64,000 nucleotides of DNA from Helianthus annuus (taxonomy: Eukaryota > Streptophyta > Magnoliopsida > Asterales > Asteraceae): positions 125,388,934-125,452,933 of the forward strand of contig NC_035435.2 of NCBI RefSeq assembly GCF_002127325.2, read 5' to 3'. Numbering within the stretch: the stretch's first letter is position 1; each line of letters starts with the position of its first letter. The notes beneath the pieces are model-generated. The model ran no database searches, was not told the DNA's origin, and saw nothing but the letters and a program-made list of their open reading frames with translations. The translations under genes and the position numbers were made by a program. Shown here piece after piece: positions 22,586 through 33,204 of this stretch.

Positions 22586-24019
22586 TGTCACACCCCCAAA
22601 ATCCACCATGCGGAGTACCACCGCTTGGAGGCGTGACATGACCAGGATCGAGCCACCAATCATATCGAACAACATAATTAAGTAATTAAAACCAAACACA
22701 ATACGATTGGTGACCAAAAGGAAGTAAACCGATTTTAGTTAAACAGCGGAAGCATAAAACGTAAGTTCAAAACATAGTCCATAGTTCATAAGTTTAAAGT
22801 CCAAAACGTAGGTTTAATAAGTTCATAAAGTTTATTTATTAAATACGGGACATATCAGTTCGCATCCCACAACGACCACCTCCATATGCAAGCTCCAAGC
22901 ATTTAACGACCTGTAAGGCATGTAACAACGAGTCAACAACAAAGTTGAGTGAATTCACAGTTGGTTGTTTAGCTATAGCATTTGTTTCGTAAATTATCTG
23001 TTCGTTTTGAAAACCATGTATCGTATGAGTTTGCATCGCGGTCTTTCTGACATGTTTGCGAAGATTAGTGGGGGTTTCCCATGTGTTACTAGACCACACG
23101 TATCGACTGTTACGAAAATATAAGAGGTGCCCTAAGTCAATGTCTATCAGCATTGACCCTTTGCCCATAGTCCATTAGTACACGCCCGTCCGACTGGCAC
23201 GGTGTGAGGTTTGTTAAACCTAATAGCGCTATTAACTAATGACCCGCTCGCCATAGGCCTCGGCGATTAAGTCGATAAATGAGGGACTTAAAGTGATAGA
23301 GTTGATGGTCTTATGATCGTGTACGTAGGTTTTACGTACGTGCCCTTCAATCCGAGGACAGTAAAAAGTAGTTTAACAGTAATGATAGTACAAGTAGTTA
23401 ATCAATCCCATTCCCAAACCCCTGGGAATCCCATGCCTTAGAAAGAGTGTGAACTCACCTCGGTTTGCTCGGTTAGATTCTCAATATAGCTAACAGTCAA
23501 GGTCGGTCAATCTCGTCCTAATATAATTTACCAGTTAGTCATTTAGTGGCTTTCAAATAGAACACAAAGTTCCTACACGTATCTATCACATAACATTTAT
23601 CACTTTAACGGTTTATGCCCTCTAAATTTCCCATCCATTCCCCACTCAAAATCAAACATACGATAATGCACATAACATATATAACATGTTAGATCATTCA
23701 CGGATAGCATACTCGACATTTAGACACGCAAGTCACAACTTATCTCAATTCAGCATTTATATTCAAAACCGGCTGTTTTCGGACATCTTAATAAAATATT
23801 TATATTATTCGAAAAATTCCCAAATTTCTACAAGATGTCTTAAACGTTCCATATTTTATTGTGTAAAAATATCGGAGTCCGGTTCACTACCAATATTTTA
23901 TAAAAAATCATATTCTGGACTGAACTCAGAGAGCAGTTAAATGATTCAGCACAGTCATCAAGCACTTTAATTATTATTAATAAATTGTACGGATACATGG
24001 AATTACGAGGGTTGTCACA
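22586..24019 (-). repeat. Element F 5' LTR with 1.5-kb internal deletion
   Basis: It matches the other LTR from 22850 rightwards and lacks the equivalent of 15886-17408. The join is at a 5-base identity tcaga (23926-23930). It carries the distal 264 bp missing from the other copy, so the original LTR was about 2.95 kb. Confidence 0.88.
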
Positions 24020-24579
24020 CAAATGAAGCTAAAAACTTGGATTTCCGGAGCTGGCAGCAAGTGCAGGATTCAGCACTGAACCTGCTGGAAAACTGTGTTC
24101 CCCGCGCCACGCGACAGGATCTCTTGATCCCTCCGCGACACGCGACGTCTGCCGCGGCACGCGACAGATTTATCAGAACCTGCCGCGACACGCGGCAGGT
24201 TAACTTTTGAAAAATTGTTTTGTTTTCATGTTGTGATGCTAGAACTCGATTGTAAGATTAAATTCACTGTCTAAACTAACGTTTTTCAGTGGTTTTGACC
24301 CTAGGTGACGATGGGATATTACGGATGACGGTCAAGCTAGATGTTGAAGAACCGAACACTCACTTTTGAGCTTCCGCGTTATGTTAAATTTGATAAACAA
24401 TGTTTTGTAATGTAAACTCTCGTTAAACATCTTATGAATGTTTGATCTTAGTTGTTAGTTGACTAAGGGTGAACTAGTTTTAAACTTTGTCTATGGAAAT
24501 TATGTTTTAATTAGACACCTTTTTGTTTAAATCGATTCAATTTTTATTGAATTCAAGTAGTAATTAGACGGGTGTTACA
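24020..24579 (+). repeat. Element E 3' LTR, right part
   Basis: It corresponds base for base in length to 8329-8888 of the 5' LTR, including the CpG-rich block. It begins straight after F's LTR end (gttgtcaca) with caaat, and ends gggtgttaca before the attct duplication. Confidence 0.92.
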
Positions 24580-24584
24580 ATTCT

Positions 24585-24722
24585 CACGCCGGAGGGTGGT
24601 TACAGGAATAACCCCATTCCTGTAACGAGTCCTAACGGTGTTTCTGTTTTGCAGCTAACTGTTCGGATCACTGATCATTGAAGTCCTAGCCCGTGATCAC
24701 CGTGTAGGTCAGTGTTTCTTCA
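24585..24722 (+). repeat. Tat 3' LTR, right part
   Basis: This is sequence after the second attct. It has no similarity to E, and it ends plausibly at ...tttcttca. Together with 6556-6854 it gives an LTR of about 440 bp. The exact end is uncertain because the 5' LTR is not in the window. Confidence 0.5.
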
Positions 24723-25489
24723 GTTGGGATTGTTAAAATTCAATATTCATTTAAATAATGTATTATTTGTGAATTTTTTTTGAGTGTAGCGTTACTTGTG
24801 ATTATGTTTTTGAAACAAGCATTACTCTGATAAAAAAAACTCAGTGGCAATGTAATAACCAAAAGATGTGATGTTAGTACCAATAATGATGTTGTAACCA
24901 ATGATGATAATGGTAGTGTGTCTACTGAAGATGTCATTGGCGGTTATTTGTTTACCAAAGATGGTGCGGCAGATTGAGGAAGAATGGGTCCTATATTTTG
25001 AGGACTATGAGCCTTTCTCTACATGCTAAGTGGATCTAACGACCCTAATTATTATTATATCTTAGCTTTTAAGTAAATTATAACTATCTAGTAATGTTTT
25101 AATATGTTAAAACAGCTAATTAACGTATTATAATTCTTAATTAAGGTCAAACGGTATCAAGATCGGATCTACATAATATAAGTTCCGTACGTCATATATA
25201 ATGTTTAACCGCTTGTGTTGACCAATGTTACAACTTTTCATGCAACTTTACAATAAATTATTTCCAACATTTCAACTTGAATTTGTACCATTACTTTGAT
25301 ATTTGTCCCTTGTCAGTATAAAAGAGTATAAATTAAACAGTAAATCTATAACGGTCACATTTATTTTTTAATTTAAAGAGTATGCGCAATATTTGATCCA
25401 TTCTCTTTTTGATGAATTTCCTTTGCTTATCTGACATAAGCTAAATATATCAGGTACATGGAGCAATATAGGAGTTGAATATTCATTTT
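24723..25489. other. AT-rich DNA without recognised feature
   Basis: I see only short AT-rich repeats (for example several ccaatgatga/aataatgatg units near 24870-24930). No ORF, LTR end or transposase is visible. Confidence 0.5.
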
Positions 25490-25498
25490 TTTCACTAA

Positions 25499-25799
25499 CA
25501 GTTAATTACTGTTTTCATCCATATGATTTGTCAAAAATCACTATTTTCAGTCCATTAGTTTAAAAATTGCGATTTCAGTCCCTGTGGTTTCACTTTCGTA
25601 ACCATTTCAGTCCACCTCGTAACCATTTCAGTCTCTGTACTTAACAGAATAATGGATTGAAATGGTTACGAAAGTGAAACCACAGGGACTGAAATGGTTA
25701 CGAAAGTGAAACCATAGGGACTAAAATCGCAATTTTTAAACTAATGGACTGAAATAGTGATTTTTAACAAACCACAGGGACGAAAACAGTAATTAACTC
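25499..25799. mobile_element. Mutator-like MITE (301 bp) with 9-bp target duplication
   Basis: The terminal inverted repeats are (c/g)agttaattactgttttc, and the whole element folds back. The arms contain repeats of a gggactgaaatggttacg unit. The flanks tttcactaa (25490-25498) and tttcactaa (25800-25808) are identical. A nine-base duplication points to Mutator-type transposase acting in trans. Confidence 0.85.
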
Positions 25800-25809
25800 T
25801 TTCACTAAA

Positions 25810-26224
25810 AATAGTAGTGAGGAGGGAGGAAGATACTATTTAATGGTTAAGTTTCTTTTATTTATTGAATATTTGAATGTCCCTTCCTCACACCAAAAAA
25901 ATGTGAGATGGAACTTACTTCTTAGAGGACAGGGGGTGGTCCGTTATACCACCCCTACAACGCGTGATAACACCACGTTACACCGCCGCCTCCATTCCAA
26001 TAATGCGTTATAACATTAACGCGTGGAACAGATAACGCGTTGAACATTGAAATGACCGTTTGAATATTTTGAATATTTTGACAGTTTGGCACAAATATTA
26101 CCGTTTGGGGGTAATATTTTGAGAGGCTTTTTATATAAATCATTCCCCCACTTAAATAAATCATAAAACTATCCAATTCAACTCCAAAATTTTACATCTC
26201 AATCTAAATAATTTTACAATACAC
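25810..26224. other. Left flank of the Harbinger-like remnant
   Basis: The region contains gggggtggtcc...accacccc near 25931-25956, which may be a degenerate terminal repeat, followed by AT-rich sequence that looks like a 5' untranslated region. No ORF is recognised. Confidence 0.35.
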
Positions 26225-26732
26225 ATGGAAGGTTCAAGCAAGAGAGGTGGGGGTTCGAAAAGATCAATACATGAGGAGGTTCGAAAAGATCAAAGACATC
26301 CGATTCGGGGAACTACACGACTTCCGCGTCGGATAACTTGCCCCAAATGAACTTAAACGACGACCCCCTTGACGAACCCGATCAACCCGTTGACGACCCC
26401 GTTGAAGAAGATACATCTACAAGGCCACGACGCAAGAAAAGTGGCGAATCGCAAGCAAAGGGAAGGAAGCGGTGGCGGAGTCGATCTTCAGAATCGAAGA
26501 GGAGAAAATGACCCAATTCAAGAAGGCCGAACAAAGAAAAGAACAATGATGTCCCTAAAAGTTTAACGCGAGCAGGCGTACAAGGAACACTTGAAAACGA
26601 TTGAAAGACAAAATGATTTAAAACTCTTGTGTGAAAACCACGCCCATCTCGACGAACCGTTCAAGTCAATTGTCATTCAACAAAAGTGCGCAATTTGCGC
26701 AAAGTGGGGTTGGGAAATGCCACCCGTTTAGT
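26225..26732 (+). pseudogene. Decayed ORF1-like gene of a PIF/Harbinger-type element
   Basis: A start at 26225 gives a short basic Ser/Gly-rich N terminus. Further on, an acidic Asp/Pro stretch (LNDDPLDEPDQPVDDP, from about 26350) and a Lys/Arg-rich stretch follow. The C-terminal part (ERQNDLKLLCENHAHLDEP, near 26600-26660) ends at a TAG near 26730. From memory this wording fits plant Harbinger-associated ORF1/NAM-associated proteins, whose central DNA-binding part would be missing here. Frameshifts near 26510 and 26550 and an in-frame stop near 26574 break it. No DDE transposase is present, so this is at best a deletion derivative. Confidence 0.45.
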
Positions 26733-27140
26733 TGTTTTTTTATTTGGCTAAGTAATTTATTTTTAAAGTTTAATGAAATTTATAATTTAGTGTTTTATTT
26801 TTAATTTCTAATTTTAAAATGAAAATTAAAAAAATTGGGAGTGATAGAATTCCATCACTAGTGATTCCACCCCTCCTACATTTCTATCACTAGTGATAGA
26901 AATTTGGTTGATGACATGGCATAATTTTATTGGACAATGGGAGTGATAGAATCTATCATTAGTGAACCACCCCTCCTCCCCTTATTGGGGAGGGGCCCAT
27001 CAAACGTTAGTGCTCTTTCCAAATTTGTTTCATTTAGAAAAAAACAAAACAAAAAACAAAAGATGGCAACAGGCCGGCAAACCCGTGCCGTCGCTCGAGG
27101 CCCAAATTTTAAAAGGGTCCAAAATGTTTTTATAAGCTTT
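26733..27140. other. Spacer with repeated gggagtgatagaat/cacccctcc boxes
   Basis: A perfect 24-bp palindrome lies at 26880-26903 (half-site atttctatcact). Two similar boxes occur at 26837-26877 and 26938-26980. These may be terminal repeats of the Harbinger-like remnant. No coding sequence is seen. Confidence 0.4.
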
Positions 27141-27200
27141 GATGGTGTGGTTCTCGTGGATCTTACAACTCGGGGTGGTTCTCATTTTAGCGCAATTCTA

Positions 27201-27647
27201 TATAGGGGACCGCTAGAATGAGAACCACCACGAGTTGTAAGAACCGCGAGAACCACACCATCCGGGTCGCCGTTTACCACGGTTTTTTTTTACAACTAGA
27301 TGTGTGTATTATAAACACAGGCGTAAAAAAAAATTTTAAACGCCCTCCCCCCCCCCCCCGAGGGGGTAGTTTTTTACACCACAAGTTTGGTGTTTTTATT
27401 TTTTTTTTCTTTTTTCTTTGTGTTTTTATTTTTTTTTCTTTTTTCTTTTTTTTTACACCAAACTTGTGGTGTAAAAAACTACCCCCTCGGGGGGGGGGGG
27501 GGGGCGTTTAAATTTTTTTTTACGGCTGTGTTTATAATACACACATTTAGTTGTAAAAAAAATCGTGGTAAACGGCGACCCGGATGGTGTGGTTCTCGCG
27601 GTTCTTACAACTCGGGGTGGTTCTCATTTTAGCGCAATTCTATATAT
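27201..27647. repeat. Long foldback element (~0.45 kb)
   Basis: Two arms of about 190-200 bp are close to perfect reverse complements. They begin with tgagaaccacc and include C and G homopolymers of more than 14. The arms enclose a T-rich loop of about 60 nt (27400-27455). A third copy of the arm end lies directly upstream (27141-27204, direct repeat of 27585-27647). No transposase is present; it is MITE-like, and its transcript would form double-stranded RNA. Confidence 0.8.
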
Positions 27648-27750
27648 GCATCTATTCATTATGTAAAAAAGTGTTGGTGGTAGAGTGAAAAAACCATCTT
27701 AAGATAATGTAAAGGTTTCAAGTTCAAGGCTTAGTAAGTTCAAGCCTTGG

Positions 27751-30146
27751 TGTCACACCCCAACCAATGGCGGAAACATCGGGATGAGACGAAGTGTGAA
27801 GATTGCTCGAGACATCATAACGCTAATAATTGTGACAAGTATTTAAATAATCCGATTTCATTTCATAAGATGAATTGTCAACATTACAAGAAATTCAAAT
27901 ACAACAAGTTTAACAAAAATAACATGATAACATAACAAAATTGATACAACATATTAAACCCTAACGTCTATATGTGTATCTAGGCATCAACGCTACTTCT
28001 TTTCTTAGCATCATCCTCATCAACCTGTAACATGTTTAAAATACAATTCAATGCAAAAGCAAAGGCGAGTATACAAGTTTGATACATACATAGTAAAAGA
28101 TAAGTTTTAAACGATTCCTCATAGCAAGCATGTGATTCAAGATAAACGTTTAAACATGGCATGTGTCTAACATATCAAACCAAGGAAACGCAATATGCTC
28201 ATGACATTACCGATGATAAAGGGCGGGTCGTTAATCCTATAGCGCTACATATGTCACGGTTTGGCTCGTACGAAGTTAATGATAAGTTCAACACATAAGT
28301 TTCACCCAAGTTTAAAGTATCAAGCCATCACGTATACAAGCATGTTCTAGGAATGTTCATGTGTTTAAGCAAAATGTTCATGTGTAAGTTTGTTGATAGG
28401 TAAACATGTTACACCCCAAAAGTGGTAAAAGTAAAAAGGGGAAATACGAGTATACTCACAAGGCTTGCATATGCTTTCCGATTATCCAATTGTTGACGAG
28501 TAGAGATTTAGAGTCCGAATGTATAAGGGTTAAAGTTCAAGTATGTTTAGAGTCGAGATTCGGTGTTTAAAAAAACATAAAAATAAGATATGAGAATAAC
28601 ATGGAAAATAATCATTTAGTACATATGATGCTTGTTCTTGACACTAGGAAACTCGAAGGAGTTTAGATGTTTTCATGGAACAAGGTTCCATTAGAATCGT
28701 GACAATTTATCATAGTCTAGGATGATGTAATCTAGACCCCAACATACGAACACTAGTTCATCATCAAAGATTCGATTATTCGAATAATATATTTAGGTTA
28801 TATAATATATGTCCAATAGTTCAAGCATGAGGTAGAAGATTAAAATCTTCATTTTGGTACCTCTAAATGTCATAGAAATCATGTAGGAGGTAGGAAGATC
28901 AACTCTTCCATTTAGGCACCTCTATGTGTTCACCACTACACTTGATGTAAAAAAACAACCAAGGAGGGTCATTAACATACAATAAAGAATAAGAAATATA
29001 CACACTAACTAAGAGAAATCATCAAATCATGTGAGGATTGTATGTTTGGACAACCCAAGTTGTTCCATAATCACTCATGTATCAAAGACAAAGTTTGACA
29101 TGACTTGTGGGTTAAAAACCCTAAACAAAACACCAAGTTTATGAGGTTTAATCCTCTGATTTTTAAGTGTCTCAACCTTGTTTTTAAGCCTAACCAACCA
29201 CTAAAGTGTTGTAAGCATTAGGACATAGGTTTGAGATGAGATAGATTCAAGTTTGGTAAGAAATAACAAGGATTTCATGAAAACAAAAACAATCAGTGAA
29301 AAACCCATGGAAACGTAGATAAGGTCAATACAAAGTAGTAGGAAAAAGAATCGAGTGAATCGGATAAGAATTGAGTGAGTTATGCTCATTTTCGTGAAGG
29401 GGTGTCAATCTGCTCGAACCCTTGCTTTCAGCTACGGTTTGGAGGATGTTTTGAGAGTTTTTAGTGTTGCAAAAGTGGTAGGGAGGCTGGTTATAAGTGG
29501 TATTTATAGGGGGAAGAATTAGGGCTTCAATGGGTTGGGCTTTGTAAGTGTTTAGAAGGGGTTACACCTTGAAACTAGCCCACAAAACCCAACTATATGG
29601 GGCTGAATTTTGCTGAATTGGGGCTGCCATATTTCTTTATTTTTTTTATTTTTTTAAAACATTATAATGAGTAATTTTGTTAATTAAGTTGTGTAATAAT
29701 ATGCAACAATGTTTCCCCTAACTTGTAACAAGGTGAAATATGAAATAAAACATGATTTAACTAGGTAAAAAGTGTAATGTACAAGTATGTAACATGTTTG
29801 TAAGTGACAAGTATATGTCACATATTAGATGATTAACCGTTGTATAAACAAGCATTTTATTAGGGGTTTTTAGGTATCAACAATTTGAGGACAAGCATGG
29901 ACATGCATCGTGAATAAGTATCGTATAAGTATGAATTACAAATAAGGATTCGATGTACAATGAATTCCAACGTATGAACATGTATGAATATGTAGATGGT
30001 GAATTTAAAGAAATACGAATTTTATTTATGATCCAGGTCTCGGATTTTACAACGAAAAGACGACTACAATAATACAAGATTTCCAAAAATAGCATTACAA
30101 GGCGAGCTTTCTAATTATGGAAAGTATGAAAAAGCAGGGCGTTACA
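27751..30146 (-). repeat. Element G 3' LTR
   Basis: On the plus strand it runs from tgtcacaccccaacc to gggcgttaca. On the minus strand a TATA box (CCTATAAATA) lies at 29510-29501. Confidence 0.93.
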
Positions 30147-30182
30147 GTCTCCCCTCCTTTAGGAAATTTCGTCCCGAAATTT
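30147..30182 (-). promoter_or_regulatory. Element G polypurine tract and stem-loop
   Basis: Minus-strand CCTAAAGGAGGGGAGAC (30163-30147) precedes the 3' LTR. The palindrome aaatttcgtcccgaaattt (30164-30182) is identical to that of element F. Confidence 0.8.
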
Positions 30183-33100
30183 ATTTAAGAGGTAGATTTA
30201 AAGAGTTTTGGTAACAGTTCGAGACTTGAGATTTTGAAACGTTTTGAAAAGTACGAGATTTTGGGAAGATAAAGATACGTTTGTAAAATGATTTGTCGAG
30301 CCGAAATGGGTTTGAGGCATAAGCAGGGGTAAACAGGTATAGGTAAAACGATTTGAAATGGCTAAAAATTAGAAAGTTCTAAGGGTAATAAGATAAGTTA
30401 GGATTTGAATGCTTAAACGAGCTTGATTGTGAACGAGGTTCGTATGAAAGGAAGGAAATAGGAGCATGGGGCGAACAATTGACACTAAATGAACGCAAGT
30501 ATACGAATTTTATGGGCATTAGATAGATGAAAGTAGCATGTTAAGGATGAAGTCTCGTCATGGATAATCGGACATAATGTGTTTGTGAGTTGCTTAAAGC
30601 TTGTATTAGGTCCAAGAGGTCTGTAAAACACTGAATTTCCCATGGCACATTTTACGAAATTTTGGTAACATGGTGAAAACACTTATATATAGGAAGTACC
30701 AGCGGCGTATCCACCATGTTTTGACCATGTTACGTCCGTTTCGTCTTCGGTGTCATGTTACGTTCCGTGTATTACCATACGGTAGCACACTCTATGGTTC
30801 TCATACGCCTATCACTATAATCCCGTGTGCACCCGTGATTATTTTGATCGTCGCATGATCCGCATAGCTTGTACTAGTTGTGTATGAATCGGGGTATACA
30901 TAAAAAAGTTTAAAATGTGTACGTACAAGAATATAGTATATAAGCAAGTCCATGTTTAAGTATGTGTGGGACCCACGCAAGCGAATCCCTCAGGTTACGC
31001 TCGCGTATAGGTACGAATGTATGAATCATGAGTAAGGATGAAAGTATGAGCATAAGTTTAAGTATGAATACGCATGTATGTGTGAGCATAAACATAAAAC
31101 GTGTAAGTAGTATCTGTACAAGCAGAAGCGTAAAACGTATAAGTAGTATGTGTATGAGTACAAGCATAAAACGTATGAACATAGGTGTAGGTATGAAAAA
31201 TAAATATTGCGTATATGGTGTACGTTGAGGCATTGCGGATTAGAAAGGCTAAGTATGTAGATACGAACGATATAAATGGTGTTATCGCGAGATATCGACT
31301 AAAACGTGTATGACGATGTGCATGTATAGTTGTTCCAACAAAACGTTGAGTTTATCGAATCAAAATTAGATTGAGCCTGGTTTGAAAGGTAGAATATAGT
31401 TTGTATATGTAAAGGAACATAAAGTACTCGTTGGTTATGCATAACGTATTTTGTAACAAATAGAAATGCTAATTTTGTTTAAAAGGGTTTACGTAATCCA
31501 AAAAATGGTCGATCCCTATGAAGTCTTCTTGCCCACGTGTTTTGTAAATTGGTGTAGGAAAAGGGTTTTCGTTAAAAAGTAAGTTCGTTTCATCAAAGAA
31601 GAAATTATGAATTTAGGAGGTTCTTGTGAAAACTAGGATCCTTAGAAGAGAAATTTAGCAAAAGGACTTAGTGATTAAAAAAATTAACAAATGATTTGTT
31701 GATGTTGAAAAGGGTATTTGGTAAAACAATCATATAACTTCTATAAGATCTTATAAGTATTTGAGAAAGGTTGGTTGGATTTTGATTAAAAGTAGAAGGT
31801 GAGCATGTTTTAGTGATTAAGTCGAATATGAAGTTCAGGGGCAAGAGTTTCATTGAGCCGATTAAATTGATAGGTAGCATTTCGTAATGTTTTGAAGTTC
31901 GAGCAATAAAACGTTTTAAGACATGATTATGAATTTCGCGTATATGAGTTGAGTGAAAATAGATTGTAGAATAAGAAGTACGTTTGATAAAACAATGCAT
32001 TTTGAAATCGGTGTGAGTGGTTATTTTGAATAATGATAAACAATTTGGGTATAAAATATGATCGAGTTTGCATAATAAGATATTTTGAAGAGACGTTTTG
32101 GTAACGATCACCTAGGTAAGGGAATCACCCCTAACTCATTGGTGATGTCGTTTTTTTTTAGAAAAAGGGGAGTGGAGTTAGTCGTCAAAGTAAGGAAATC
32201 ACTCCAATCTTAATGGTATGTCTCCACTCGTCGTTACAAGGAATATGAAATTATATTATATGAAATCATGCATATATATAAATGTATAGTAAAGGTTCAA
32301 TATGTTGTGTGCATGAAAGAGAATATCGAAAGTATACTCGAGTTTGAAAGATTGCATCGTATAAAATAAATATTAGAAACACATGTTGATCAAAATTTGG
32401 ATGGTTCCAAAACGGAACTTTGACTAACCAAAGTGGTCGAAAAGTCTTTCGAATTTGAGGAGCATGCTTTGGCCTAATAGGTAAAATACTCTCGCCGACA
32501 AGTCGGTTAACGGTATTTACCCTTCCGGTTACTACATGTCCCAAATCAATCGAAATTTCGAGACTTGGCGGGATTTATGAAAAACAAAAATATCAAGGAG
32601 TGGAACTAGTCGACAAGGTGCGGGTTTCACCCCTAACTTGACAATTTCGTATCCTAAGTGTGGTTGGTACTCGTCGGGTCAAAATTTAATTTTGACATGT
32701 TGACGAGGGTCCACTAGAATTTAAATTTGAGATTTACCATTAAGATGTGGATTTCACTCCTAGCTTAATGGCGATATCTCGTGTAAAAAGAAGAATAGGT
32801 ACATTGTGAGTCGTTCACCAAATTGTGGGTTTCACGCCTATTTTGGTGAATTCGTCTCGAGTGTTTACGGATTTAGAATAGTCGAGTAAAATGCATGAGG
32901 GAAAGAGTATGTTAAAGGAATAAACAACAAATATAAACGCACAATGAAGCATATTAAGAATAGCACATAATGAGTGGGACAATAAAACATGTACTAGCAC
33001 ATAATAAAGCAAGTATAGCATGTCAAGTGTTAACACATAAGCGCCATATATGCTTAAAAGATCAATAGAGAATGAATAAGAGCAAATAAGGTAGCATGCA

Positions 33101-33187
33101 AGTAGTTTCAAGTAAAACATAAGAATAAGGCTCTAAAACTATAGACTAGGCTAAAGAATTCCTACTTTTCCTAATTCCCTATAGTTA
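30183..33187 (-). other. Element G internal non-coding region
   Basis: No reading frame here resembles a retroelement protein. A run of cataaaacgt...aagtagtat units with a period near 40 nt lies at about 31020-31200. Five stem-loops sharing a loop consensus lie at 32104-32850. The few open frames are short and low in complexity. Confidence 0.8.
32104..32850. repeat. Series of five stem-loops with a common loop in G
   Basis: Cores near 32118, 32191, 32627, 32746 and 32824 read (c/t/a)GG(g/a)(t/a)(t/a)TCACnCC(t/a)A. They are flanked by unrelated but self-complementary arms, for example ccattaag/cttaatgg at 32737-32744 and 32764-32771, and ttcaccaaa/tttggtgaa at 32814-32850. Confidence 0.6.
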
Positions 33188-33201
33188 TGGCTCTGATATC
33201 A
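33188..33201 (-). promoter_or_regulatory. Element G primer binding site
   Basis: Minus-strand TGATATCAGAGCCA lies 3 nt from the 5' LTR. It has one mismatch to the tRNA-iMet complement TGGTATCAGAGCCA. Confidence 0.85.
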
Positions 33202-33204
33202 ATC

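Larger units (their letters stand above)
14805..24019 (-). mobile_element. Element F: Tekay-type LTR retrotransposon inserted in E's 3' LTR
   Basis: On the minus strand the order is 5' LTR (24019-22586), PBS, gag-pol, polypurine tract and 3' LTR (17497-14809). F lies between two parts of E's LTR, so it is younger than E. Its left end has been lost in a deletion that also removed E sequence, so the left target duplication cannot be seen. The right flank is caaat. Confidence 0.9.
6855..24579 (+). mobile_element. Element E: Tekay-type chromovirus LTR retrotransposon, complete but defective, carrying nested F
   Basis: The 5' LTR is 6855-8888 and the 3' LTR is 13639-14808 plus 24020-24579. Between them lie a PBS, gag, pro-pol and a polypurine tract in the normal order. 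Both ends are TG...CA and are flanked by attct. In the first ~1170 bp the two LTRs differ by roughly a dozen substitutions and two short indels by eye, so the insertion is fairly young. At least three in-frame stops and several frameshifts make it non-autonomous. Confidence 0.92.
1..24722 (+). mobile_element. Tat-type Ty3/gypsy element, 3' portion, with nested insertions
   Basis: The visible parts in order are the RNase H/integrase part of pol, an antisense extra gene, a polypurine tract, and a 3' LTR. This order, with a second RNase H-like domain and an additional antisense ORF between pol and the 3' LTR, is known for the Tat/Retand/Ogre group. A copia LTR interrupts it at the left edge. Element E, itself carrying F, interrupts the 3' LTR. 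The 5' half is outside the window. Confidence 0.8.

Noticed and set aside
26369..26566. 65-codon plus-strand frame in the Harbinger-like remnant
   Set aside because: It is a shadow of the neighbouring frame that carries the recognisable acidic and basic stretches.
27218..27632. Two Phe-rich open frames in the foldback
   Set aside because: They are products of T and C/G homopolymers in the hairpin.
30910..31233. 107-codon hydrophobic minus-strand frame in G
   Set aside because: It arises from the ~40-nt repeat in a non-coding element, is low in complexity, and has no relation to any retroelement protein.
31668..32111. 147-codon minus-strand frame in G
   Set aside because: It has AT-rich, Ile/Asn/Ser-rich composition expected by chance and no motif. 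It is in the sense orientation of G, so a profile search could still be made.
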